Source of the DNA: an uncultured Roseburia sp.
GTDB lineage: Bacteria > Bacillota > Clostridia > Lachnospirales > Lachnospiraceae
Length of the DNA stretch: 64,000 bases
Direction of reading: 5' to 3'
NCBI GenBank assembly: GCA_947246475.1
Contig: CAMXSH010000007.1
Location: 1-64,000 of the forward strand
This document shows, piece by piece, positions 44,151 to 58,458 of this stretch. The translations under genes and the position numbers were made by a program. The notes beneath the pieces were generated by a model. That model ran no database searches and had not been told where the DNA came from. It saw only the letters and a list, made by a program, of their open reading frames with translations. Numbering within the stretch: position 1 is the first letter of the stretch; every line of letters starts with the position of its first letter.

Positions 44151-44834
44151 ATGTCAGAGCAATTTTCCAGAACCGGGCTGCTATTAGGAGAGGATGCGTT
44201 GCAGAAACTTTCCGGGAGCCGGGTAGCGGTGTTTGGAGTAGGGGGAGTCGGTGGCTATGTCGTGGAGGCGCTGGCAAGAAGCGGGGTAGGAGCCCTTGAC
44301 CTGATCGATCATGATAGAGTCAGCCTGTCCAATATCAATCGGCAGATCATAGCCTTGCATTCTACAGTTGGAGAATACAAGGTGGATGTTATGAAGAGCC
44401 GTATCGCGGATATTAATCCGGCGTGCCATGTCCGGGCGCAAAGATGTTTCTTTCTGCCAGAGACCAGGGATGAGTTTGATTTTTCAGATTATGATTATGT
44501 GGTGGATGCGGTGGACACAGTCACTGCCAAGATTCAGCTTGTCCTACAGGCAAAGGAAGCAGGGATTCCGGTCATCAGCAGCATGGGAGCCGGCAACAAA
44601 CTGAATCCGGCGGAGTTTGAGGTGGCGGACCTCTACCGTACTTCTGTATGCCCTCTGGCGAGAGTGATGCGGCGGGAGCTGAAAAAGCGGGGGGTGGAGA
44701 AGCTGAAGGTGGTTTACTCCAAGGAAGAGCCAAAAGGCTGTGGTGGGGATAGAGTGCCCGGATCCACGGCATTTGTGCCTTCGGTGGCGGGACTGATCAT
44801 CGCCTCAGAGGTGGTGAAGGATCTGATTTACTAG
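44151..44834 (+). CDS. tcdA: tRNA threonylcarbamoyladenosine dehydratase
   Basis: This 227-residue ThiF/E1-like protein has the ATP-binding GVGGVGGYV (about 26-34) and R/N residues of the family (INRQIIALHSTVG), then DAVDTVTAKI and a CxGGDR/PGS end. It cyclises t6A37 in tRNA. It follows metY by 13 nt and is probably in the same operon. Confidence 0.92.
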   Translation: MSEQFSRTGLLLGEDALQKLSGSRVAVFGVGGVGGYVVEALARSGVGALDLIDHDRVSLSNINRQIIALHSTVGEYKVDVMKSRIADINPACHVRAQRCFFLPETRDEFDFSDYDYVVDAVDTVTAKIQLVLQAKEAGIPVISSMGAGNKLNPAEFEVADLYRTSVCPLARVMRRELKKRGVEKLKVVYSKEEPKGCGGDRVPGSTAFVPSVAGLIIASEVVKDLIY

Positions 44835-44899
44835 ATGGAGTACAAAAGCCTTATTAGCAAAAGGAAAAAAGTAATGAAAAACTGGGAAGGACAGGGACG

Positions 44900-45769
44900 A
44901 TGAACCAGAGAAAACAGGAAGATAACAGGGAAGAAAAATACTGCCGGGATGTGGAGCGGAGCATCATAAAAAAATACCGCAAGGAGATCTGGCGCAAGTT
45001 TACGAAAGCCATCAATGAATATGAACTGATTCAGGATGGAGACAAGATCGCCGTGTGCATCTCTGGCGGGAAGGATTCCATGCTTATGGCAAAGCTGTTT
45101 CAGGAACTGGAGCGCCATGGACAGAAGAATTTTGACCTGGTGTTTCTTGTGATGAATCCCGGGTATAATGACATCAATTATGAGACCATCCGGAACAATG
45201 CCCGCCGCCTCCAGGTGCCGATTACGGTATTTGAGACCAGGATCTTTGATGCGGTGGTAGAAGAGGAATCCCCCTGTTATCTCTGTGCCAGAATGCGGCG
45301 GGGGTATCTGTACAGCAAGGCGAAGGAGCTGGGATGTAACAAGATCGCTCTGGGCCATCATTTTGATGATGTGGTGGAGACAATTCTTATGGGAATGATG
45401 TATGGTTCCCAGATCCAGACAATGATGCCGAAACTCCACAGTACAAATTTTGAGGGTATGGAACTGATCCGTCCCCTCTATCTGATCCGGGAGCAGGATA
45501 TCATTCACTGGATGCACTACAACGAGCTTCATTTTATCCGCTGTGCCTGCCGGTTTACTGAGCAGTGTGCCGCCCAGGAGGAAGAAAAGGAGAAAGACTC
45601 CAAGCGGGCGGAGATCAAAGAGCTGATCCGGCAGCTGGAACAGGTCAATCCCTCAGTGGCGAAGAATATTTTCAGGAGTGTGGAAAATGTCAATCTTGCT
45701 ACCGTGATCGCCTATAAAAAGGATGGCGTGAAGCATCATTTTCTGGAAGATTATGATTCGCACCATTGA
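44900..45769 (+). CDS. TtcA-like tRNA-thiolation ATPase (PP-loop)
   Basis: This 289-residue protein has the PP-loop SGGKDS (55-60), the C126-x2-C129 pair (CYLCARMRR) and GHHFDDVVETILM, then a further CACRFTEQC cluster. The arrangement is that of TtcA, which makes 2-thiocytidine with a 4Fe-4S cluster, though clostridial homologues may thiolate other positions. It lies after tcdA, another tRNA-modification gene. ATG 44900 has GGGACG-type weak RBS. Confidence 0.88.
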   Translation: MNQRKQEDNREEKYCRDVERSIIKKYRKEIWRKFTKAINEYELIQDGDKIAVCISGGKDSMLMAKLFQELERHGQKNFDLVFLVMNPGYNDINYETIRNNARRLQVPITVFETRIFDAVVEEESPCYLCARMRRGYLYSKAKELGCNKIALGHHFDDVVETILMGMMYGSQIQTMMPKLHSTNFEGMELIRPLYLIREQDIIHWMHYNELHFIRCACRFTEQCAAQEEEKEKDSKRAEIKELIRQLEQVNPSVAKNIFRSVENVNLATVIAYKKDGVKHHFLEDYDSHH

Positions 45770-45842
45770 ACAAAGCTGGCAGGAACCTTTGGCAGGATCA
45801 TCACATATTTTGAGAAAAAAAGGATAAATAGGTGTGATGCGT

Positions 45843-46316
45843 ATGGATTACTCCGGATTTGAGCCTGTGGTGGGAACAATCTTTAATATCAGCAGAGGAG
45901 GCGACTGCTGCAGTCAGATGATATCCCTCCGCACGGGAAATGGAATCGTAAATTTTCATGTGAATGCTGAGACATTGATTATTGATAACAGACAACTGAG
46001 GCGGGGCATGGAGGTGGTGGCATATTATGACCGATATCTGCCAGTGCCTCTTATTTTTCCGCCTCAATACCAGGCCCAGCTCATAGCAGTACCAGGACGG
46101 AACGAACAGGTGGTGCTGCAGTTTTTTGACCGGAACCTGCTGGCAGGGGACCGGTCTCTTCAGCTGAACATCGGGCAGAATACGTCAGTCAGGACGGTAA
46201 ATGGGCAGAATTTTGGGTGCAGCCCTGGCGGACATATGCTTCTGGTGTTCTATTCGGTGACGACGAGAAGCCAGCCGCCCCAGACAACGCCGCGCCAGAT
46301 TGTGGTTTTGTGCTGA
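45843..46316 (+). CDS. Conserved hypothetical protein with two internal OB-like repeats
   Basis: This 157-residue protein is not assigned to a characterised family. Two halves can be aligned by eye: GIVNFHVNAETLIIDNRQ...GMEVVAYYDRYLPVP...PPQYQAQLI and SLQLNIGQNTSVRTVNGQ...GGHMLLVFYSVTTRS...TTPRQIVVL. Each reads as a beta-barrel with an N/G turn and a closing Pro-Gln strand, so it is probably an internal duplication. No signal peptide or membrane helix. Possible starts are ATG 45843 (AGGTG at 8 nt, preferred), ATG 45837 and GTG 45834. I recall similar sequences from Clostridia but no function. Confidence 0.8.
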   Translation: MDYSGFEPVVGTIFNISRGGDCCSQMISLRTGNGIVNFHVNAETLIIDNRQLRRGMEVVAYYDRYLPVPLIFPPQYQAQLIAVPGRNEQVVLQFFDRNLLAGDRSLQLNIGQNTSVRTVNGQNFGCSPGGHMLLVFYSVTTRSQPPQTTPRQIVVLC

Positions 46317-52743
<6,427 letters not shown>

Positions 52744-52779
52744 TTGTCCCAGGGTGGATAGTAGTATTGTTTTTGGAAA

Positions 52780-52805
52780 GGCAGAGCAGCAGGCTCTGCC
52801 TTTTT
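52780..52805 (+). terminator. Terminator after the GH2 gene
   Basis: GGCAGAGC (52780-52787) pairs with GCTCTGCC (52793-52800), followed by T5. The stem extends by AAA/TTT. Confidence 0.9.
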
Positions 52806-52823
52806 AGGAGAGGAGGATTCGAT

Positions 52824-52931
52824 ATGGAGAAATGGGATTTATACACAAAGTACAGGGAAAAAACAGGAAGGGAACACATCAGAGGTGAGAAGATTCCGGA
52901 GGGTTTCTATCATCTGGTGGCAGAAAGATGA
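52824..52931 (+). pseudogene. NUDIX hydrolase N-terminal remnant
   Basis: A 35-codon frame with a strong RBS (AGGAGAGGAGG) encodes MEKWDLYTKYREKTG followed by REHIRGEKIPEGFYHLV, which matches the N-terminus of a common NUDIX family (about the first 33 residues). The frame then reads AER and stops; nothing of the NUDIX box follows before the terminator of the next gene. The rest was evidently deleted. It could still be translated as a short peptide. Confidence 0.7.
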
Positions 52932-52941
52932 CATCAGAAAA

Positions 52942-52978
52942 GGCTGGTAAGCGGTATGAATAACCAGCTTTACCAGCC
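52942..52978 (-). terminator. Terminator of the aroE-MCP-FMN lipoprotein operon
   Basis: On the minus strand GGCTGGTAAAGC (52978-52967) pairs with GCTTACCAGCC (52952-52942), one base bulged, followed by TTTT. Confidence 0.75.
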
Positions 52979-53000
52979 TCCAGTCTCATCCTGGAAATGT

Positions 53001-53462
53001 TTATTCTTCTTTATTTTCCTCCATTTCCACAAACGCAATCGCAGAGTCTCCCTGCTTCGCTTTGTTCACAACTGCCTCAGAAAGGCGCTTGAAATTGGCG
53101 CCGGAGCTGGTGGCTCCTGTAAGGGCGTCAATCTCAGGCACATCTTTTTGGTCGTACAGGAATGCAGCATAATAACGGGTGTATTCATTGGGATAGGTGC
53201 CCGTAACTGTTTTCATATTATTCATGTAGGTATTGTCCCAGCTTTTGATAAAACCACTGGGATTTTCTGCGTTATATTCTGCTGTGACGATGACGCCATT
53301 TTTTACGGTAATCGTTACAAATTCTCTCCATCCGTGGGAATACTCTGCCATCTGAGCCGTATAGGTACCATCCTGCATGGTGGATGGGGCTTGTTTATTG
53401 CCGCAGCCTGCCAATAGTAAAACAGTGGCAGCAAGCATGCCGGTTATGATCTTATATTTCAT
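53001..53462 (-). CDS. FMN-binding domain lipoprotein
   Basis: This 153-residue protein has a lipobox LAGC (C20) and an FMN-binding domain with the flavinylation motif DALTGAT (112-118), in which T118 is the likely site for covalent FMN attached by ApbE. It would carry electrons at the outer membrane face, as in extracellular or Rnf-linked electron transfer. It follows the chemoreceptor gene by 21 nt in the same operon. AGGGAGGG precedes the start. Confidence 0.9.
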   Translation of the reverse strand: MKYKIITGMLAATVLLLAGCGNKQAPSTMQDGTYTAQMAEYSHGWREFVTITVKNGVIVTAEYNAENPSGFIKSWDNTYMNNMKTVTGTYPNEYTRYYAAFLYDQKDVPEIDALTGATSSGANFKRLSEAVVNKAKQGDSAIAFVEMEENKEE

Positions 53463-53483
53463 CGGATTGCCCTCCCTTTATAT

Positions 53484-55451
53484 TTAGTGAAATTTAAACT
53501 TATCCAGCAATTTTTTTAGATTTGTTGCCTCGCATTTGAGTTCCTCACTTGCCTCTGCCGTGTTTTCTGCGCAGTGGAGGTTCCGCTCTGTGATCTGGGA
53601 CATATCTTCTATTTTGCCAGTAATATTATAAAGAGAGGTCTCCTGCACATCCATGGTCTCAGACAGACGTTGTGTGATCTGTGTGACGTCTTCGGAACAT
53701 TTACTGATCTTTTCCAGGGCCTCGGATGTTCTGGCAGTCAGGTCCACGCCCTCGGCAATCAGGCTGCTGGAAGTCTCGATCATGGTTACCGTGTTTTGGG
53801 CGGCTTCCTCACTCTGCTCTGCCAGAACCCGGATCTCTTCGGCAACTACGGCAAAACCTTTTCCATGTACTCCTGCCCTGCTTGCCTCTACTGCTGCGTT
53901 AAGAGCCAGAATATTGGTCTGTTTTGAAATTCCCTCTATCAGTTTGCTGATCTTATCGATGTCTTCTGCGTTCTTGCTGATGGCTTCCATCGCCGTTTTA
54001 AGGTCATTCATTTTCTCATCGCCGTTTTTGATCTCTTCCGCGATCTCCTCTGCCCGCTGGCGGGTTTCTCTGGTATTCTCGGTTACTTCTTTCAGATTTG
54101 CTTTGACGGTCTCTACCTCACTGTTTAATCCATCCATAAGCATAGTCTGGCTGGTCACAGTCTGGTGCAGTTCTTCTGACTGGGTTCCCATATTCTGGGC
54201 GGTTTCCATCAGCTGATAGGCGGTCTGGTTGATCTGCTTCATGATCTGATTCAATGAAAGGATAATATGGGTCAGGGTTTCTTTCACTACCACAAAATCG
54301 CCCTGATAATCCCCATCGGCGGACATATTGAGATTTCCATTGGATATGTTGTCCAGAACCCTTTTGATCTCGTTCAGGTAGCCGTTAATGTTCTCGATGG
54401 TGGTTTTTAAAGACCTGGAGAGATACTCTGTCTCATCGCCTGAATTCTTTATCTCTACCGGGGAGCTTAAGTCGCCCTTTGAAAGCCCGTTCATCCGGGC
54501 GATCGCTCTTTTTAACTGGCTGGAGATCACGGTCATGACGAACCAGATGATGATCAATGCGGCGCCCAGCGCAGAAAAAGTTCCGATCATGGTATTCCGC
54601 ACTGCCCGATTTGTAGATTCCATGTAATCTGTTTTGGGAACTTGGACGGCAAAAGACCAGCGCGTTCCCCGTACCGGGCAAAATGCTACATAGGCTTCCT
54701 GTCCGTTGAAGAGTCCTTCGCCAGAACCGGTTTCCCTGGTAATCATGCGGTCGAAGATCTGGTGGGCGGAATCTGTCTTGTCAAGTTCATAGACATTTAA
54801 TTGCTGGCGTACCATCTCTTCTTCAGGATGCCCCACAATTTTTCCCTTCTCATTGATGATCAGACCCATACCGGTCTTTCCGATATGAATGGCATCCAGG
54901 ACATCGCTCAGCACATCATACTTATAGATTCCCAACAGATATGATGTGGTGCTGCCCTCTGATTTGATGGGCATTCCCATAGGTATACCAACATAGTCCA
55001 CGGTAGCCACAGGATCGGAAATGGTGAGATTATCTGTCTCTTTCAATTGGTTGTACCAATCCGTCCCCGAAAAGCTGTCATCAATTTTGCCATCCCGAGC
55101 CAGAGCTTTTCCTTCCATATCATAGACGCCGATTCCATAAAACTCATAGGTATTACGTGCATTTTTCAGAACAGTTGTGATGTCCTCCTGCTTCACATTT
55201 TTTTCGGTGAGCCTGTTATCCGATGCCAGGTTCATCATTCGGTCGGCCATCAGATGGATGTCCGATGCCACTGCTTTTGCAGATTGTCCTGCTGTGGGCT
55301 GGAGTACATCCAGCAAGATGGATTCTGTCAAATTTCCCATGGAGTACCGAAGGATTCCGGTACATACCAGCATAACTCCTACAACTACGATGGACGTCAT
55401 TGTCATAACTTTAACCCGAATGCTTCTTTTGATTTTCTTTTTGTTTTCCAT
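53484..55451 (-). CDS. Methyl-accepting chemotaxis protein
   Basis: This 655-residue protein has a membrane helix (about 13-37), an extracellular double-Cache-type sensor (about 40-280, GVYDMEGKALARDG, GKTGMGLIINEKGKIVGHPE), a second helix (about 285-310), a HAMP domain and a cytoplasmic signalling domain with the hairpin tip KQTNILALNAAVEASRAGVHGKGFAVVAEEIRVLAEQ. It would pass a ligand signal to CheW/CheA, though no che or flagellar genes are in the window. ATG 55451 with AAGGAGA at 8 nt is chosen over the frame opening at 55484. Confidence 0.95.
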   Translation of the reverse strand: MENKKKIKRSIRVKVMTMTSIVVVGVMLVCTGILRYSMGNLTESILLDVLQPTAGQSAKAVASDIHLMADRMMNLASDNRLTEKNVKQEDITTVLKNARNTYEFYGIGVYDMEGKALARDGKIDDSFSGTDWYNQLKETDNLTISDPVATVDYVGIPMGMPIKSEGSTTSYLLGIYKYDVLSDVLDAIHIGKTGMGLIINEKGKIVGHPEEEMVRQQLNVYELDKTDSAHQIFDRMITRETGSGEGLFNGQEAYVAFCPVRGTRWSFAVQVPKTDYMESTNRAVRNTMIGTFSALGAALIIIWFVMTVISSQLKRAIARMNGLSKGDLSSPVEIKNSGDETEYLSRSLKTTIENINGYLNEIKRVLDNISNGNLNMSADGDYQGDFVVVKETLTHIILSLNQIMKQINQTAYQLMETAQNMGTQSEELHQTVTSQTMLMDGLNSEVETVKANLKEVTENTRETRQRAEEIAEEIKNGDEKMNDLKTAMEAISKNAEDIDKISKLIEGISKQTNILALNAAVEASRAGVHGKGFAVVAEEIRVLAEQSEEAAQNTVTMIETSSSLIAEGVDLTARTSEALEKISKCSEDVTQITQRLSETMDVQETSLYNITGKIEDMSQITERNLHCAENTAEASEELKCEATNLKKLLDKFKFH

Positions 55452-55488
55452 ATTCAATTCTCCTTTCCCCTGCTGTTTATACACTGTA

Positions 55489-56253
55489 TTACAAGAATTC
55501 TTTTTTTATTTCTTCATAGATTTCCTGAATCCTGTCGTCATCGATCTCGGTATTCAGGAATATTTCCACTGCGTACTTTGCCTGGGCGACCAGCATCTCC
55601 AGACCGGTGACACCGATCATGCCAAGTTCTGCTGCCTGGGCAACCAGTTTCGTGGTAAGGGGGTTGTAGACCACATCCATCACCGCCTGGCAGTCCGGGA
55701 ACTGAGCCAGGTCCACGGGGCTGGCATCTACTTTTGGATACATGCCGATGGGGCTGGTGTTTATGATTACCTGGGCGTCGGTGTGGCTGGAGAATAATTC
55801 GTCATAGGAGATGGATTCACCATCCTTTACAACATCTACCACGATCATTTCCTTTGCCTGGTGCCTGCGGACCACTGCCTTGATCGCCTGGGCAGCGCCG
55901 CCATTGCCGAGAACCACTACTTTTTTATCTTTTAGCTCTACGCCGTGACGGTTCACCATATAATCAAAACCGGAAAAATCCGTATTGTAACCCCGAAGCT
56001 TTCCGTCGGTATTTACGATGGTATTTACTGCGCCAATGGCTTTCGCATTGTCATCCATGGAGTCCAGATAGGGAATGACATCCCTCTTATATGGGATGGT
56101 GACATTGATTGCCTGAAAGGGTTTTTCTTCCATAAAAGAGACAAATTCCTCTTTGGTCAGTGGGTGCAGGTCATAAGTATAGTCTGCCAGACTTTCGTGA
56201 ATAGGTTTGGACAGGCTGTGTCCCAGCGGCTGTCCGATCAATCCATAATCCAT
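55489..56253 (-). CDS. aroE: Shikimate dehydrogenase
   Basis: This 254-residue protein reduces 3-dehydroshikimate with NADPH. It has the substrate motif HSLSKPIHE, the catalytic Lys in NVTIPYKRD, GAVNTIV, the NTD (GYNTDFSGF) and the cofactor loop LGNGGAAQAI, a variant of GAGGA. It could be a quinate/shikimate paralogue. It is the first gene of a minus-strand operon with the chemoreceptor and FMN lipoprotein, an unusual combination. AAAGGATG precedes the start. Confidence 0.92.
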   Translation of the reverse strand: MDYGLIGQPLGHSLSKPIHESLADYTYDLHPLTKEEFVSFMEEKPFQAINVTIPYKRDVIPYLDSMDDNAKAIGAVNTIVNTDGKLRGYNTDFSGFDYMVNRHGVELKDKKVVVLGNGGAAQAIKAVVRRHQAKEMIVVDVVKDGESISYDELFSSHTDAQVIINTSPIGMYPKVDASPVDLAQFPDCQAVMDVVYNPLTTKLVAQAAELGMIGVTGLEMLVAQAKYAVEIFLNTEIDDDRIQEIYEEIKKEFL

Positions 56254-56360
56254 TGTATGTACATCCTTTCTGAATCAATTTTTGTCTTCGCTGTTCTGCC
56301 GGTGAGGCATGACGGCGAACTCTCTTTCAATACAGTATCATATTTTTTTTCTCCTTTCAA

Positions 56361-56388
56361 GCATATTAATAATTCACGCACATAAAAT
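56361..56388 (+). promoter_or_regulatory. Sigma-E-like promoter of the spoIIIA operon
   Basis: GCATATT (56361-56367), a 13-nt spacer and CATAAAAT (56381-56388) match the mother-cell sigma-E consensus (KMATATT and CATAYAHT) with one deviation. It lies 33 nt before the spoIIIAA start, exactly where this promoter is found in B. subtilis-type operons. Confidence 0.8.
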
Positions 56389-56420
56389 AAAAGAAACAGG
56401 CTGTCAAGGGAGGTAAGGCG

Positions 56421-57329
56421 ATGGTATATTCAGAGATCACACAGATTCTGCCAAAACGTTTCCGGGTGTATTTTGAACGGGCTGGAATCTGTCTGGACAG
56501 GCTGCAGGAGATCCGTCTCCGCATCGGTCAGCCGGTGGAACTGCGGGAGGATAAAAAACGGATTTTGTGCAGGGAAAAGGTGGACAGGTCAGATATCAAA
56601 GAGATGCTGGAATACATAAGTGGATACTCCCTTTACGCCTTTGAGGAGGAGATATCCCAGGGGTTTATTACAGTCCCTGGAGGACACCGGGTGGGTGTAG
56701 CCGGACAGGTGGTTATGGAACGGGGCAATGTAAAAAATATCCGGAATATTTCCTTTATTAATGTACGCCTTTCCCACCAGGTCCTGGGGTGTGCGGATCC
56801 GGTTCTGACCTATATCAGAAAGGGAGACAGGATCTTCCACACGCTCATTATTTCCCCGCCAGGCTGCGGAAAGACAACCCTTCTGCGGGATATCGTTCGT
56901 CTGGTGTCTGGGCAGAGCCATGGGACGGAGGGAAAAAATGTGACGGTGGTGGACGAACGAAGTGAGATCGGAGGGTGCTTTCGGGGAATGCCCCAGAATG
57001 ATCTGGGCTGCCGCACCGATGTACTGGACGGCTGTCCCAAGTCTGTGGGGATGATGATGGCAGTGCGGTCGCTGGCGCCGGATGTCATTGTGGTGGACGA
57101 GATCGGCGGGAAAAAAGATGTACAGGCGCTCCGGTATGTCATGAACTGCGGCTGTGCCCTGATCGCTACGGTTCACGGCAGGGATTTCAGGGATATATAC
57201 GAAAAACCTGAGCTGGGAGATATGATGCGGGAGGGTCTGTTTGAGCGTTGTATCGTGCTGGGAAATACGAAGGGACCAGGAACGGTTCTGGATGTATGTG
57301 ATGGACAGGGGGAAAGTCTGTATGCTTAA
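56421..57329 (+). CDS. spoIIIAA: Stage III sporulation protein AA (secretion-type ATPase)
   Basis: This 302-residue protein has Walker A PPGCGKTTLLRD (about 150-161), Walker B DVIVVDEIGG and the SpoIIIAA N-terminal part with LSYISGYSL-type sequence (EYISGYSLYAFEEEISQGFITVPGGHRVGVAG). It is a VirB11-like ATPase that powers the mother-cell channel complex (SpoIIIAA-AH with SpoIIQ). It is the first gene of the operon, and its stop overlaps the spoIIIAB start by 8 nt. Confidence 0.97.
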   Translation: MVYSEITQILPKRFRVYFERAGICLDRLQEIRLRIGQPVELREDKKRILCREKVDRSDIKEMLEYISGYSLYAFEEEISQGFITVPGGHRVGVAGQVVMERGNVKNIRNISFINVRLSHQVLGCADPVLTYIRKGDRIFHTLIISPPGCGKTTLLRDIVRLVSGQSHGTEGKNVTVVDERSEIGGCFRGMPQNDLGCRTDVLDGCPKSVGMMMAVRSLAPDVIVVDEIGGKKDVQALRYVMNCGCALIATVHGRDFRDIYEKPELGDMMREGLFERCIVLGNTKGPGTVLDVCDGQGESLYA

Positions 57330-57840
57330 ACTGACAGGAATGGTCATTGTCATTCTGGGTTCGGCAGCACTGGGGATGTATCAGGCATGTATGTATGTGA
57401 ACCGGCTGAATAATCTGCATGAGGTAAAGAAAGCGTTTCTTTACATACAGGGAGAGATCCGCTATATGAGTACACCTTTGCCGGAGCTTCTGGAAGAGGT
57501 GGCAGGCAGGGTAAAAGGACCCTTTCGGCGCTTTTTCACCAGGGTGGCTGCTGAGCTGTCACGAAAAAATGCCGGGATGGTTAGGGAGATCTGGAATGAC
57601 TGCTACCATAAAGAGATAACCAGGGACATCTTAGAAAAAGACGCAGAGGAAGAATTTCTGGAAATGGGCGGGCAGCTGGGAGGGACTGACTGCAGGACAC
57701 AGGAAAAGGCGATCGATTATTTTCTTGAAAAATGGGAATTTATCATTGAAAAGAGACAGAAAGAAAAGACAAACAAACTCAGGCTCTATTATGTATGTGG
57801 GGTTGCAGGCGGTGTACTGACGGTTATTATACTTGTGTAA
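57322..57840 (+). CDS. spoIIIAB: Stage III sporulation protein AB
   Basis: This 172-residue protein has N- and C-terminal membrane helices (about 3-22 and 152-172) around a soluble helical region (LHEVKKAFLYIQGEIRYMSTPLPELLEEVA, DYFLEKWEFIIEKRQKEKTNKLRLYY), resembling GspF half-domains. ATG 57322 overlaps the spoIIIAA end; the longer frame to 57241 lies within spoIIIAA. Confidence 0.95.
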   Translation: MLKLTGMVIVILGSAALGMYQACMYVNRLNNLHEVKKAFLYIQGEIRYMSTPLPELLEEVAGRVKGPFRRFFTRVAAELSRKNAGMVREIWNDCYHKEITRDILEKDAEEEFLEMGGQLGGTDCRTQEKAIDYFLEKWEFIIEKRQKEKTNKLRLYYVCGVAGGVLTVIILV

Positions 57841-57870
57841 GGAAAAAGGATTTTCCGGAAAGGATTTGCT

Positions 57871-58065
57871 GTGGAGATAAGTATCATATTTAAAATAGCA
57901 CTGGTAGGGATACTCGTGACAATGCTGAACCAGATACTGAAGCAGACGGGAAGGGAGGAACAAGCATTTCTCACAAGCCTTGCCGGACTGGTGCTGGTAT
58001 TGTTCTGGGTCATCCCCTATATCGCGGAACTGTTTGAAACGATAGAACGATTATTTGCATTATGA
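57871..58065 (+). CDS. spoIIIAC: Stage III sporulation protein AC
   Basis: This 64-residue protein has two hydrophobic helices (about 4-24 and 33-56) separated by QTGREEQAFL, the typical SpoIIIAC form. It uses a GTG start. AC and AD together are membrane parts of the channel. Confidence 0.95.
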   Translation: MEISIIFKIALVGILVTMLNQILKQTGREEQAFLTSLAGLVLVLFWVIPYIAELFETIERLFAL

Positions 58066-58077
58066 TGGGAGCAGACT

Positions 58078-58458
58078 ATGGTTAAAATTGCACTTATTGG
58101 CATCGCAGGAATGATACTGGCGGTGATCGTCGGCGGCATGAGAAGGGATATCGGGATCTGGATCACTATTGTATCAGGGATCATCATATTCTTTTTTGGG
58201 ATCAGCCGGTTTGAGTATGTGGTGGACATGTTTCATAACCTGGCGGATTACATTGGCATTCATGAGACTTACATAAAAATAATACTGAAAATGATCGGCA
58301 TCGCGTACCTGTCCGAATTTACGGCGGCGATCTGCCGGGATGCCGGACAGAATGCCATCGCTGGCCAAGTGGATTTTTTTGGAAAAATGAGTATGATCGT
58401 GGTAAGCCTTCCGGTGCTGCAGTCCCTGCTGGAGACCATTGGGGAGGTGCTGCCCTGA
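58078..58458 (+). CDS. spoIIIAD: Stage III sporulation protein AD
   Basis: This 126-residue protein has three or four membrane helices, including KIALIGIAGMILAVIVGGMRRDIGIWITIVSGIIIFFFGI and a conserved IAYLSEFTAAICRDAGQNAIAGQVDFFGK segment that is characteristic of SpoIIIAD. Its stop overlaps the spoIIIAE start (TGATG). Confidence 0.96.
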   Translation: MVKIALIGIAGMILAVIVGGMRRDIGIWITIVSGIIIFFFGISRFEYVVDMFHNLADYIGIHETYIKIILKMIGIAYLSEFTAAICRDAGQNAIAGQVDFFGKMSMIVVSLPVLQSLLETIGEVLP

